IMG/VR virus record: IMGVR_UViG_3300011116_000119
Span: 1-29,635 of that record
Source: a virus
DNA length: 29,635 bases
Reading direction: 5' to 3' (one strand)
The position numbers and the translations under genes were made by a program. This document shows positions 22,529 through 29,635 of the stretch, piece after piece (position 1 is the stretch's first letter; each line of letters starts with the position of its first letter). The notes under the pieces are model-generated. The model was not told the DNA's origin. It did no database searches and saw only the letters and a program-made list of their open reading frames with translations.

Positions 22529-23269
22529 ATGCTTGGCTTCACAGCGGTAGCGGCGTCACCAATAGCCGCACCCTTCTTTGACGAAAACACAACGTATGCC
22601 AACGCATACGCAGACAATTACTTTGAAGTAGCCACAGCAATTGTCCCCGTAGTAGTTAATCTCACGGGGGTTGGGGTTGTTCTACAGCTTAATTCAGTTA
22701 CCGCTATTGCTCCTGTTACATTGACGGTAACAGGGGTGAGGGGGGTAGCTGCCCTGTCTAGTGTCTCGATAGACACTCCCCTACAAACTGCTGCGTCTGG
22801 CTTTTTGTTGGGTCTTGGCCCAGTTGCGTCGGCCCCAATTGCCTCGATTCTGCCCGGCAGTCTGACGGGCAATGTTGCGCTTGTTAGTGGCGTTTCGTGT
22901 AAAGCGGTACTCGGGTCTGTAGGCACCCCCACAACAGTTGTTGTAGCTGGTGTTTATGGAATTAACAACCTCGGGACGGTTGTAGTTACGTCCTCTGGCG
23001 TTGCCGATCTGGTTGGGGTAACGGGCATTGCGGTTCTTAACAATGCCTACGTTCTTATAGGCGCTGGTAGCCAATTATTTAGTGTTATCAGCAAAGCAAT
23101 AATTGGTGATGTTACCGTTGTTGCTGGGCCGTTTGGTCCCGGAGCGATTCTGACGGGCGTTTCCGCCAAGATGCAACTAGGCTCTGTTACTGTAAGAACC
23201 TACAGCCCAACAAGCTGGCAAAACATCAATACCGCACAAACCCCAAATTGGCGTTTAATTTCTACATAA
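22529..23269 (+). CDS. Repeat-containing tail protein (246 aa)
   Basis: After a start similar to other fibre proteins (DENTTYANAYADNYFE), the chain has about seven imperfect units of 20-25 residues with the shape VxLxGVxGxxxLGSVxV, for example VTLTVTGVRGVAALSSVSI and AILTGVSAKMQLGSVTV. It ends SWQNINTAQTPNWRLIST. The repeats predict a stack of small beta hairpins. AAAGGTG lies before the ATG. Likely a fibre or appendage subunit. Confidence 0.68.
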   Translation: MLGFTAVAASPIAAPFFDENTTYANAYADNYFEVATAIVPVVVNLTGVGVVLQLNSVTAIAPVTLTVTGVRGVAALSSVSIDTPLQTAASGFLLGLGPVASAPIASILPGSLTGNVALVSGVSCKAVLGSVGTPTTVVVAGVYGINNLGTVVVTSSGVADLVGVTGIAVLNNAYVLIGAGSQLFSVISKAIIGDVTVVAGPFGPGAILTGVSAKMQLGSVTVRTYSPTSWQNINTAQTPNWRLIST

Positions 23270-23277
23270 GGTAAATC

Positions 23278-24582
23278 ATGGCTGTTACTACTCTTTTGCG
23301 GCTGTCCCTCCCCGCTGTTGGTGGGGAAGATGGGGCGTGGGGCGATCTAGTAAATAACGGGATTACTAACCTTGTGGACTCCGCTATTGCTGGGCGTGTT
23401 GTGATTACGATGGTAGACGCTGATGTGACGTTGAGCGTCAACAATGCCGCGACAGACCAAGCTCGCAACATGATTCTTGAGTTTCAAGGAACGTGCTCAC
23501 AGCCAAGAAATATCATTTGCCCCGCCCTAAGCAAGGTTTATGTCGTCAAGAATCTAACTGTTGGCAATCAAGCACTGACCATCAAAACGTCTAGTGGGAC
23601 TGGTGTGAACTTGCCAAGTGGCAAGACAATGATTGTTATGTGCGACGGCACTAACGTGGTCGAGGGTATTAACAACATCAATTCCCTGAGCGTGGGGGGT
23701 GACCCGATTGTTACGTTGGCAGCTACACAAACACTGACCAATAAAACCATCACCTCCCCAGCAATCAGTGGGGCAAATCTTACAGGTGCTATCTTAAACA
23801 CCCCAGCATCTGGCACCTTAACCAACTGCACGGGGCTACCACTCACCACTGGCATTGTGGGGAATCTGCCTGTTGGTAATCTTGCGAGTGGCTCTAATGC
23901 AACAGCTAGCACATTTTGGCGCGGCGATGGGTCATGGGCAGTTCCTCCATCGTCGGGCGGGGGCGGTACTGGCACAGTTACCTCAGTCAATTCAGTTAGT
24001 CCACCCGCCAATGGATTTGGCATCTCGATTGCCAACAGTACGACTACACCAACAATCACCCTGACCACAACCATATCGGGGGTGTTAAAAGGTAATGCCG
24101 GGGCTCTGGCTGCTGCTGTTGCGGGTACTGATTTTGTTGTTCCGGGCGGTGCATTGGGAACTCCAATATCGGGCAATATCGGAAACTGCACGGGTTCTCC
24201 AACCATCGACCTGACAAATGCGACTGGCACCCCGGCCATTTTACTGAATAGTGCTACAGGCTCACCCAGAACAACTTACACGATCAACGCGCAAACCACT
24301 GCATACACATTTGCGTTGACTGACTCATACACCCGTCTTGTTACGGTGAACAGCAGCGCGGGTGTTGTGGTAACACTACCAACCAATGCAAGCGTAGCAT
24401 TTCCCGTTGGCGCAACAATTGACGTTATGCAGATTGGCGCGGGTCAAGTGACGTTTGCTGGGTCTAGCGGAGTTACGGTCAATGCCACTCCCGGTCTAAA
24501 AATGAGAGCCCAGTACAGTTCGGCAACAGCAATACAAGTTGCAGCAAACTCGTGGGTTGTTGTTGGAGACTTGGCAGCATGA
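23278..24582 (+). CDS. Tail fibre protein (434 aa)
   Basis: The N-terminal ~110 residues ([50 protein letters not shown]) form the virion-proximal domain seen in many podovirus fibres. Then come [38 protein letters not shown] and [17 protein letters not shown], all classical fibre shaft motifs. The C-terminus ([33 protein letters not shown]) is a beta domain probably facing the host. The stop overlaps the next ATG. This is the main fibre candidate. Confidence 0.85.
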   Translation: MAVTTLLRLSLPAVGGEDGAWGDLVNNGITNLVDSAIAGRVVITMVDADVTLSVNNAATDQARNMILEFQGTCSQPRNIICPALSKVYVVKNLTVGNQALTIKTSSGTGVNLPSGKTMIVMCDGTNVVEGINNINSLSVGGDPIVTLAATQTLTNKTITSPAISGANLTGAILNTPASGTLTNCTGLPLTTGIVGNLPVGNLASGSNATASTFWRGDGSWAVPPSSGGGGTGTVTSVNSVSPPANGFGISIANSTTTPTITLTTTISGVLKGNAGALAAAVAGTDFVVPGGALGTPISGNIGNCTGSPTIDLTNATGTPAILLNSATGSPRTTYTINAQTTAYTFALTDSYTRLVTVNSSAGVVVTLPTNASVAFPVGATIDVMQIGAGQVTFAGSSGVTVNATPGLKMRAQYSSATAIQVAANSWVVVGDLAA

Positions 24583-25508
24583 GGCGTATAGGTATTACTG
24601 CTAGTAGTGTGTTTGTTAGTAGTGGACCAAGAGTTGCAATTCTTAAGGAATACACGGCTACAGCCGCTGCTGTTAATTTAAATGTTTCCACATTACCGGG
24701 GTACGCTGCTGGCCGATCAGACATTACTATTACGGTGGGCACTGGCGTATATTTGTGGGCTAGCGCCTCGGGGGTAGCATTCACCGTTGGCGGAGCCGCC
24801 GCAGGGGATACTGTTAGCCTGTTAAATAGTGGGTATATTATTGGCGGCGGCGGTAATGGCGGAGCGGGAACTACCGCAGCGGTTAACGGTGGCACGGCGT
24901 TAAAGTTGGGCTTTAATCTTACGGTTCAAAACACTCAATTTGGGTGGATTTGTGGGGGCGGTGGCGGCGGAGCCGGAAGTCCTGACGACCAATTTGGTCA
25001 GCGAGTTGGCGGCGGCGGCGGTGCTGGTGGCGGTGCTGGCGGCTTTAATTCCGGTTCTGGCGGACTTCCCGGAAATAACGGACTACCCGGGTCTAATGCG
25101 ACTGGTCAAGGCGGGGGTGGGGGTCGAAGATTTACTGCTCCAGCAGGATTGACTGGCGGTGTAGGCGGGACAACCACTTCGCTAGGAAATTTTTCAAGCG
25201 GTGATGGCGGAAATGCTGCGGGGGGTGGTGGCTCTGGACCGGGAATTGTTGCTGGTGGTGGTGGTGGATGGGGTGCTCCCGGTGGAGATGGGTATGCACT
25301 TGATGCGTTTTACGGATTTACATATCCAATATATGGTGGTAATGGTGGAGCCTATGGATTTGTTGGGGGTGATGGAATTGTGAACGTGCCGCCAGACGTA
25401 ATTCAATTAACAAAAACAGGTGGGTTGGGCGGAAAAGCAATTGATTTCAATGGCTACACTTGCACAATCATCGGAAGTCAAGTCAATATTCTTGGGGAAC
25501 GCGCATGA
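24579..25508 (+). CDS. Glycine-rich receptor-binding adhesin (putative)
   Basis: The 309-residue protein has an N-terminal beta domain (~1-85), then a long region of polyglycine motifs: [48 protein letters not shown] and GGNGGAYGF. These alternate with variable segments. That is the design of T-even gp38-type adhesins, where Gly-rich motifs pack as polyglycine-II helices and the loops between bind the receptor. It follows the fibre gene with an ATGA overlap, as gp38 follows gp37. An in-frame ATG at 24552 lies inside the fibre gene and is less likely. Confidence 0.72.
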   Translation: MRRIGITASSVFVSSGPRVAILKEYTATAAAVNLNVSTLPGYAAGRSDITITVGTGVYLWASASGVAFTVGGAAAGDTVSLLNSGYIIGGGGNGGAGTTAAVNGGTALKLGFNLTVQNTQFGWICGGGGGGAGSPDDQFGQRVGGGGGAGGGAGGFNSGSGGLPGNNGLPGSNATGQGGGGGRRFTAPAGLTGGVGGTTTSLGNFSSGDGGNAAGGGGSGPGIVAGGGGGWGAPGGDGYALDAFYGFTYPIYGGNGGAYGFVGGDGIVNVPPDVIQLTKTGGLGGKAIDFNGYTCTIIGSQVNILGERA

Positions 25509-25972
25509 ATTTTGAACAGGCGTTTATCAAGTTGATTGGGCACGAAGGTAAGTACTCAAATCATCCTGCCGATCCGGGCGGGGAAACGCAGTATGGAATT
25601 TCAAAGCGTTCTTACCCAACCCTTGACATCAAAAACCTAACCCTAGATACCGCCAAAACTATTTACTACGCAGATTTTTGGTTGGCAACTGGGTGCGACA
25701 AAGTACCCGAATCCGTTGCTTTCCAGATTTTTGACACTGCTGTAAACTCGGGCGTGAAGACGGCCATTCGTATGTCTCAGCGGGTTGTCGGTGCAGTGGA
25801 GGACGGTGTGCTCGGCCCTAAGACCATTCAAGCACTCCAAAATATGCCGCCCCAAAGGTTCATTGCGCTGTTTAACGCAGAGCGATTGCAGTTTATGGCG
25901 AGCCTAGACGCATGGCAGAACTTTTCAAAAGGCTGGGCGCTGAGAATTGCTAGCAATCTAAGAGAGGCATAA
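25505..25972 (+). CDS. Endolysin, GH108 muramidase
   Basis: The sequence LIGHEGKYSNHPADPGGETQ, then YGISKRSYP, is the GH108 (N-acetylmuramidase) catalytic block, with E14 as the likely acid. A second half (RMSQRVVGAVEDGVLGPKTI) is the predicted peptidoglycan-binding part (PG_binding_3-like), and the length of 155 residues is normal for the family. No signal peptide or membrane anchor is seen, so it needs the downstream holin to reach the wall. The ATG overlaps the adhesin stop; GGGGAA lies upstream. Confidence 0.9.
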   Translation: MNFEQAFIKLIGHEGKYSNHPADPGGETQYGISKRSYPTLDIKNLTLDTAKTIYYADFWLATGCDKVPESVAFQIFDTAVNSGVKTAIRMSQRVVGAVEDGVLGPKTIQALQNMPPQRFIALFNAERLQFMASLDAWQNFSKGWALRIASNLREA

Positions 25973-25973
25973 G

Positions 25974-26357
25974 ATGCTTGATCCTGTTTCCGCTGGAGCC
26001 AGTCTTATTGAGACTGTCGTGTCTCGGGTATGGCCTGACAAAACGGAACAGGAAAAAGCGCAGATGGCTGCTGCTCTGTCCTTAGTTCAGGGGCAGATGG
26101 ACATTAACAAAACCGAAGCTGCCAGCAGTTCAGTGTTTACCAGTGGGTGGCGACCAGCAATTGGATGGGTATGCGGTGCTGCTTTTGCATACACCTACGT
26201 CTTGTACCCGATCTTGTTGTGGGCAAAAGCCATTTGGTTTCCTACCATTACCCCTCCGATTCTGGGTAATGATGGCATGTTGTATGAACTTCTAATTGGC
26301 ATGTTGGGTCTTGGTGGCCTGAGAACTTTTGAAAAAGTCAAAGGCGTAACTCGTTGA
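25974..26357 (+). CDS. Holin, three-segment (Holin_3TMs) type
   Basis: The N-terminus is soluble and helical. A first hydrophobic segment follows SGWRPAIGWVCGAAFAYTYV, then VLYPILLWAKAIWFP and LLIGMLGLGGLRTFEKVKGV. GWRPxIGWVC and GMLGLGGLRTxEKxKGV are the marks of the 3TM holin family. The gene directly follows the endolysin, with GAGAGG upstream of the ATG. It makes inner membrane lesions that let the muramidase out. Confidence 0.86.
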   Translation: MLDPVSAGASLIETVVSRVWPDKTEQEKAQMAAALSLVQGQMDINKTEAASSSVFTSGWRPAIGWVCGAAFAYTYVLYPILLWAKAIWFPTITPPILGNDGMLYELLIGMLGLGGLRTFEKVKGVTR

Positions 26358-26364
26358 GGTCATC

Positions 26365-28218
26365 ATGCCGCTAAAAAAGATTGCATTTAAGCCCGGGGTT
26401 AACCAAGAAAACACCCGTTATACCACTGAGGGTGGTTGGTATTCCTGCGACAAAATACGGTTTAGGCAAGGCACTCCCGAAAAAATCGGTGGGTGGGAAC
26501 AAGTGTCTAGTTATAGATACCAAGGTGTCTGCCGTTCATTGTGGCCTTGGATGACGCTGAGTGCTATTAAGTATGTCGGTGTAGGTACTAACCTTAAATA
26601 CTATCTCATGCGCGGTGGCGCGTTCTACGACATCACACCAATTCGTAGTCAGGCAACGCTCACCAATCCGTTTACAACCACGGCTAATGCCCAACGAATA
26701 CTGGTTACCCATGTCTCTCATGATGCTCGTACAGGGGATTTTGTAACCTTTTCTGGGGCCACGGCGGTAGGTGGAGTTGCAGCCGCCACCCTTAATCAGA
26801 ATTATGAAATAACAGTTGCATCCACCGATACCTATTACATTACTGTTCCCGGCGCAACATCAACGGCTACCGGAGGCGGCACGGTAACGGCAAAATATCA
26901 GATTCATGTTGGCAATGCAGTCCAACAGCCGTCGCGTGGATGGGGTTCTGGTTTGTGGGGCGCTGGCCTGTGGGGGGTCGGAACATCAACCATCACCCAA
27001 CTGCGTGTTTGGAACGCGCAAAATTTTGGTGAAGACTTGATTTACGGACCCAAAGGTGGGCCGCTGTATTATTGGAGCGCAGCAGGGACAGACGCAACTC
27101 CCGGCGTAGCACTGACTACCGTGAGCGGTGCAAGTGATGTACCCCTCATGCAAAACGCAGTGTTGGTGTCCGACTCATCACGCATTGTGATTTGTTTTGG
27201 CGTTAATGATTACGGTAGCGTCACACAAGACCCGATGCTGATTCGGTGGTCTGCTCAAGAAGACGTAGCCAACTGGACTCCCGCAGCTACAAATCAGGCT
27301 GGCAGCATACGCTTGTCTCACGGCTCCAAAATTATCAACGCTGTACAAGTTCGCCAAGAGATTCTTGTGTTTACGGACATCTCGTTGTACTCCCTGCAAT
27401 ACTTAGGTGCGCCAGAGGTTTGGGGCACTCAACTGCTTTCTGATAATATTTCCATTGTTAGTGACCGAGCCGCTATCGCAGTTGCGGGTATCACGTACTG
27501 GATGGGAGATGATAAGTTTTACATGTACGATGGTCGCGTACAAACAATGGTCTGCGATTTGCGGCAGTTAGTATTCCAAGATTTTAATAAAGATCAAATT
27601 GACCAAATATTTTCCAATTCGCTTGAGCGGTTCAATGAGGTGTGGTGGTTTTATTGCTCTCAAGACAGCACTATCATTGATAGGTACGTTATTTATAACT
27701 ATGTGGAAAAGGCTTGGTATTATGGAAACATGTCCAGAACTGCATGGCTGGATGCAAGTATCATCAGTAACAACCCAATAGCTGCAACAGATTATAAGTT
27801 GCTGTATCACGAAGTTGGCTATGATGATGTTGCATCTGGATCACCAGTCCCAATTCAGTCATACATAACATCTGCCGAGTTTGATCTTGATGACGGTAAT
27901 AACTTTGGATTTGTTTGGAGAATACTTCCAGACATTACGTTCCGAGGCTCAACGACTGATAACCCACGGGCCACGCTTACGTTGCTGCCTCTACAAAACT
28001 CAGGGTCTGGATACAATAACCCTCAGTCCGTAGCGGGGCAAAGCAGTGGAGTTATTGTGCGTAGCGCCACCTATCCAGTAGAGAAATTTACTGGGCAGCT
28101 AAACACACGAGTTCGGGGTCGGCAGATGTCATTGAAGTTAGAGTCCAACGATCTCGGCGTTGCGTGGCAACTCGGCTCTCCCCGATTGGATATCAAGTCT
28201 GACGGACGCAAATCGTAA
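26365..28218 (+). CDS. Tail nozzle / packaged-DNA stabilisation protein, P22 gp10-like
   Basis: The 617-residue protein begins KKIAFKPGVNQENTRYTTEG, then GWYSCDKIRFRQGTPEKIGG, and contains repeated beta-propeller-type blades (LRVWNAQNFGEDLIYGPKGG, LIRWSAQEDVANWTPA, LVFTDISLYSLQYLG, YWMGDDKFYMYDGR). It ends with a beta domain with RMS-type QLGSPRLDIKSDGR. This is the pattern of P22 gp10-like nozzle proteins that cap the tail below the adaptors. A Thr/Val-rich insert at ~90-175 is probably an added domain. TTGAGG precedes the ATG. Confidence 0.82.
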   Translation: MPLKKIAFKPGVNQENTRYTTEGGWYSCDKIRFRQGTPEKIGGWEQVSSYRYQGVCRSLWPWMTLSAIKYVGVGTNLKYYLMRGGAFYDITPIRSQATLTNPFTTTANAQRILVTHVSHDARTGDFVTFSGATAVGGVAAATLNQNYEITVASTDTYYITVPGATSTATGGGTVTAKYQIHVGNAVQQPSRGWGSGLWGAGLWGVGTSTITQLRVWNAQNFGEDLIYGPKGGPLYYWSAAGTDATPGVALTTVSGASDVPLMQNAVLVSDSSRIVICFGVNDYGSVTQDPMLIRWSAQEDVANWTPAATNQAGSIRLSHGSKIINAVQVRQEILVFTDISLYSLQYLGAPEVWGTQLLSDNISIVSDRAAIAVAGITYWMGDDKFYMYDGRVQTMVCDLRQLVFQDFNKDQIDQIFSNSLERFNEVWWFYCSQDSTIIDRYVIYNYVEKAWYYGNMSRTAWLDASIISNNPIAATDYKLLYHEVGYDDVASGSPVPIQSYITSAEFDLDDGNNFGFVWRILPDITFRGSTTDNPRATLTLLPLQNSGSGYNNPQSVAGQSSGVIVRSATYPVEKFTGQLNTRVRGRQMSLKLESNDLGVAWQLGSPRLDIKSDGRKS

Positions 28219-28229
28219 ACGGTGCCACC

Positions 28230-29635
28230 ATGTCATATGTTTTGACCCCAGACGAACGTGCTCGCGCTGCCCAGCAAGAGGCAGAGGCGCGTCGAGCGGC
28301 AGTAGTGGCCGCTAGCAATGTTGTTATTGCAGACCCAACAAAGTTGTCTAAAGCAGAAGCATCTAAAATATTTGAAACCAACAGAATTCTAAATTCTTTG
28401 CCTGAAAGTGACAGGGCAACGGTTCTTGCAAACAACCCAAACTACAAAGAAGCAGAAAGGTTGGCAGAAGAGAAAAGAGCGCAGGATTTTGCCAAACAGC
28501 AAGCAGAAGCAGCGGCAAAACGGGCGGAAGAATTTAGACTAGGAGCCCCAGCAAGGGAAGCCGCCAGACAACAAGAAATCCGCAAGCAAGCCGCAGAGAA
28601 AGCAAGAGAAGCGGCCAAACAACAAGCCATAAAAGAAAAAGGGTACGATTGGTATTATACAAAAACAACGGAGGGGTACCAAGAAAAACTCCGAGAACTA
28701 AACAAGAGTATTGTCCCGTACCCAATGGTACTTGACCAAGTACAAACGGTAAAAAATGGAAGACTAGGTTATTGGGGGCAGCTTTCGCCAAAAGGTCAAC
28801 AAGAAAAAGATAGAATTGATGCAATCAATAAGCCAATTCTTGATGAGTTATATTCTAGAAAGAAAACATGGATCACCAATCAACTAAGGCTACAATCTGG
28901 AGCCTATGGGTTTAATTGGAAGGCCAATAAGGGTGATGATACTTATCATATTAACAATCTTTCTAATATTCTAATAGATAAGGGCGTTACTGATATTGCC
29001 AACCTAAAGTGGGAGGGGGATAACTTATATGAAATCACTCCTAGTTTTAACTCAAGTCAACCCGGGGATAAGCGGCCTATTGATTGGTACAAGGGGTCCA
29101 GCGGCGATACAAACCCGGGTCAAATTGGTTGGTCCGCCTCCGGTACAGGAAGAACAAACTACAAAATCCAAAAGGATGCTAATGGCAATTTAGTTCTTTA
29201 CCCAGAATGGAAAAGCAATGCTCCCGGCGGTATTGGAGGGTTCTTGCTTAAAGCTGCCCCTACTATTGTTGGTCTTGCAACTGGAAATCCGTGGCTTGCT
29301 GCTGCCACAGCAACATCCTTAACCGCGTTACAAGGTGGTAGTTTAGGTGACTCACTTAAAAGTGGAGCCCTCGCGGGGGGTGCGGCATATCTTGGCGGTA
29401 CAGCAAATGCCGCAACAAAAGGCGCAACTGCGGGTCTTGGCGAAACAGCCAGCAGTGCTTTAGGGGGTGCTGCGGCTGGTGCTTCAATTAACGCTGCTCA
29501 AGGAATCGTCACGGGAAACCTTGACGTTGGAGATGTCCTAAAAGGGGCGGCTATTGGAGGCGTAACGTCTGGTATTAAATCTGCCTTATCCCCAACGCCC
29601 CTCCCCCCTGGACAGTCTGGCCCCCCCGCGCCTAG
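28230..29635 (+). CDS. Large ejection-type virion protein, 3' end truncated by window
   Basis: Translating from the ATG at 28230 gives an open frame to the window end (468 codons, no stop). Residues ~1-140 are an Ala/Glu/Lys/Arg-rich coiled coil. The middle (residues ~145-340) is a folded, aromatic-rich part with VLYPEWKSN at its end. From ~345 the protein is Ala/Gly-rich with amphipathic segments (AAPTIVGLATGNPWLAAATA, GALAGGAAYLGG, AAIGGVTSGIKSAL). This last type is typical of internal core or ejection proteins that cross membranes during DNA delivery. The ribosome site is weak (GGTG). The full length is unknown. Confidence 0.78.
   Translation, partial: MSYVLTPDERARAAQQEAEARRAAVVAASNVVIADPTKLSKAEASKIFETNRILNSLPESDRATVLANNPNYKEAERLAEEKRAQDFAKQQAEAAAKRAEEFRLGAPAREAARQQEIRKQAAEKAREAAKQQAIKEKGYDWYYTKTTEGYQEKLRELNKSIVPYPMVLDQVQTVKNGRLGYWGQLSPKGQQEKDRIDAINKPILDELYSRKKTWITNQLRLQSGAYGFNWKANKGDDTYHINNLSNILIDKGVTDIANLKWEGDNLYEITPSFNSSQPGDKRPIDWYKGSSGDTNPGQIGWSASGTGRTNYKIQKDANGNLVLYPEWKSNAPGGIGGFLLKAAPTIVGLATGNPWLAAATATSLTALQGGSLGDSLKSGALAGGAAYLGGTANAATKGATAGLGETASSALGGAAAGASINAAQGIVTGNLDVGDVLKGAAIGGVTSGIKSALSPTPLPPGQSGPPAP

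Noticed and set aside
23568-24239. 223-aa antisense frame opposite the main fibre gene
   Set aside because: Val/Pro/Ala-rich mirror of Thr/Gly-rich fibre codons, with no start signal; a typical shadow.
20902-25508. Diversity-generating retroelement near the fibre genes
   Set aside because: No reverse transcriptase gene and no template/variable repeat pair were found in the window.
1-29635. tRNA genes, CRISPR arrays, integrase or insertion sequences
   Set aside because: I saw no cloverleaf sequences, no regularly spaced repeats, and no integrase or transposase. The palindrome array has irregular, partly coding spacers and is not a CRISPR.

Overview
This window is the virion (late) half of a tailed double-stranded DNA phage or prophage. 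It is almost entirely rightward, gene-dense and rich in ATGA-type overlaps and Shine-Dalgarno sites. The set of parts looks like a short-tailed (podovirus-type) virion: terminase, a P22-like portal with a Gln-rich C-terminus, scaffold, HK97-fold capsid protein, P22 gp4-like and SU10-like head-tail adaptors, a gp10-like nozzle, many fibre and adhesin genes and an ejection-type protein. I see no tail sheath, tube or tape-measure gene. A GH108 muramidase with a three-segment holin points to a Gram-negative host. The species cannot be read from the sequence; an aquatic proteobacterium is my guess only.

Layout. 1-910: two small leftward genes and a divergent control region with a 9-bp direct repeat. 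926-4513: packaging module, consisting of a terminase small subunit, a short LexA-type winged-helix protein, and a large terminase interrupted by a 300-residue intein. Five identical 14-bp palindromes lie between and inside these genes. 4523-10689: portal, small protein, GroES-like co-chaperonin, scaffold, two accessory proteins and the major capsid protein, closed by a strong terminator. 10866-15343: beta-rich surface or fibre-like proteins, a DUF6321-type protein, a small membrane protein and a large protein resembling TIGR03790. 15343-20236: basic Lys/Gly-rich small proteins sharing C-terminal motifs, the gp4-like connector flanked by two homing endonuclease genes (GIY-YIG and HNH), and a zinc-ribbon protein. 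20238-25508: SU10-like adaptor and fibre/adhesin genes, ending in a glycine-rich adhesin. 25505-28218: endolysin, holin and tail nozzle. 28230 to the end: a large coiled-coil plus Ala/Gly-rich protein cut off by the window edge.

The most unusual feature is the terminase intein. Its splicing blocks (Cys1, NERH, C-terminal His-Asn, then Thr) are in the terminase frame. The homing endonuclease expected between them, an endonuclease VII-type His-Me finger protein, is encoded in a different frame, with its own ATG, ribosome site and stop. The terminase/intein frame stays open right through it. So the same DNA appears to encode both a splicing-competent linker and a separate nuclease.

How the genes work together: the terminase cuts DNA and pumps it through the portal into a capsid built on the scaffold, possibly with help from the phage co-chaperonin. 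The adaptors and nozzle close the head. The fibres and Gly-rich adhesin bind the host. Ejection-type proteins probably leave with the DNA. Holin and muramidase lyse the cell. Three homing nucleases of different families sit in this one module.
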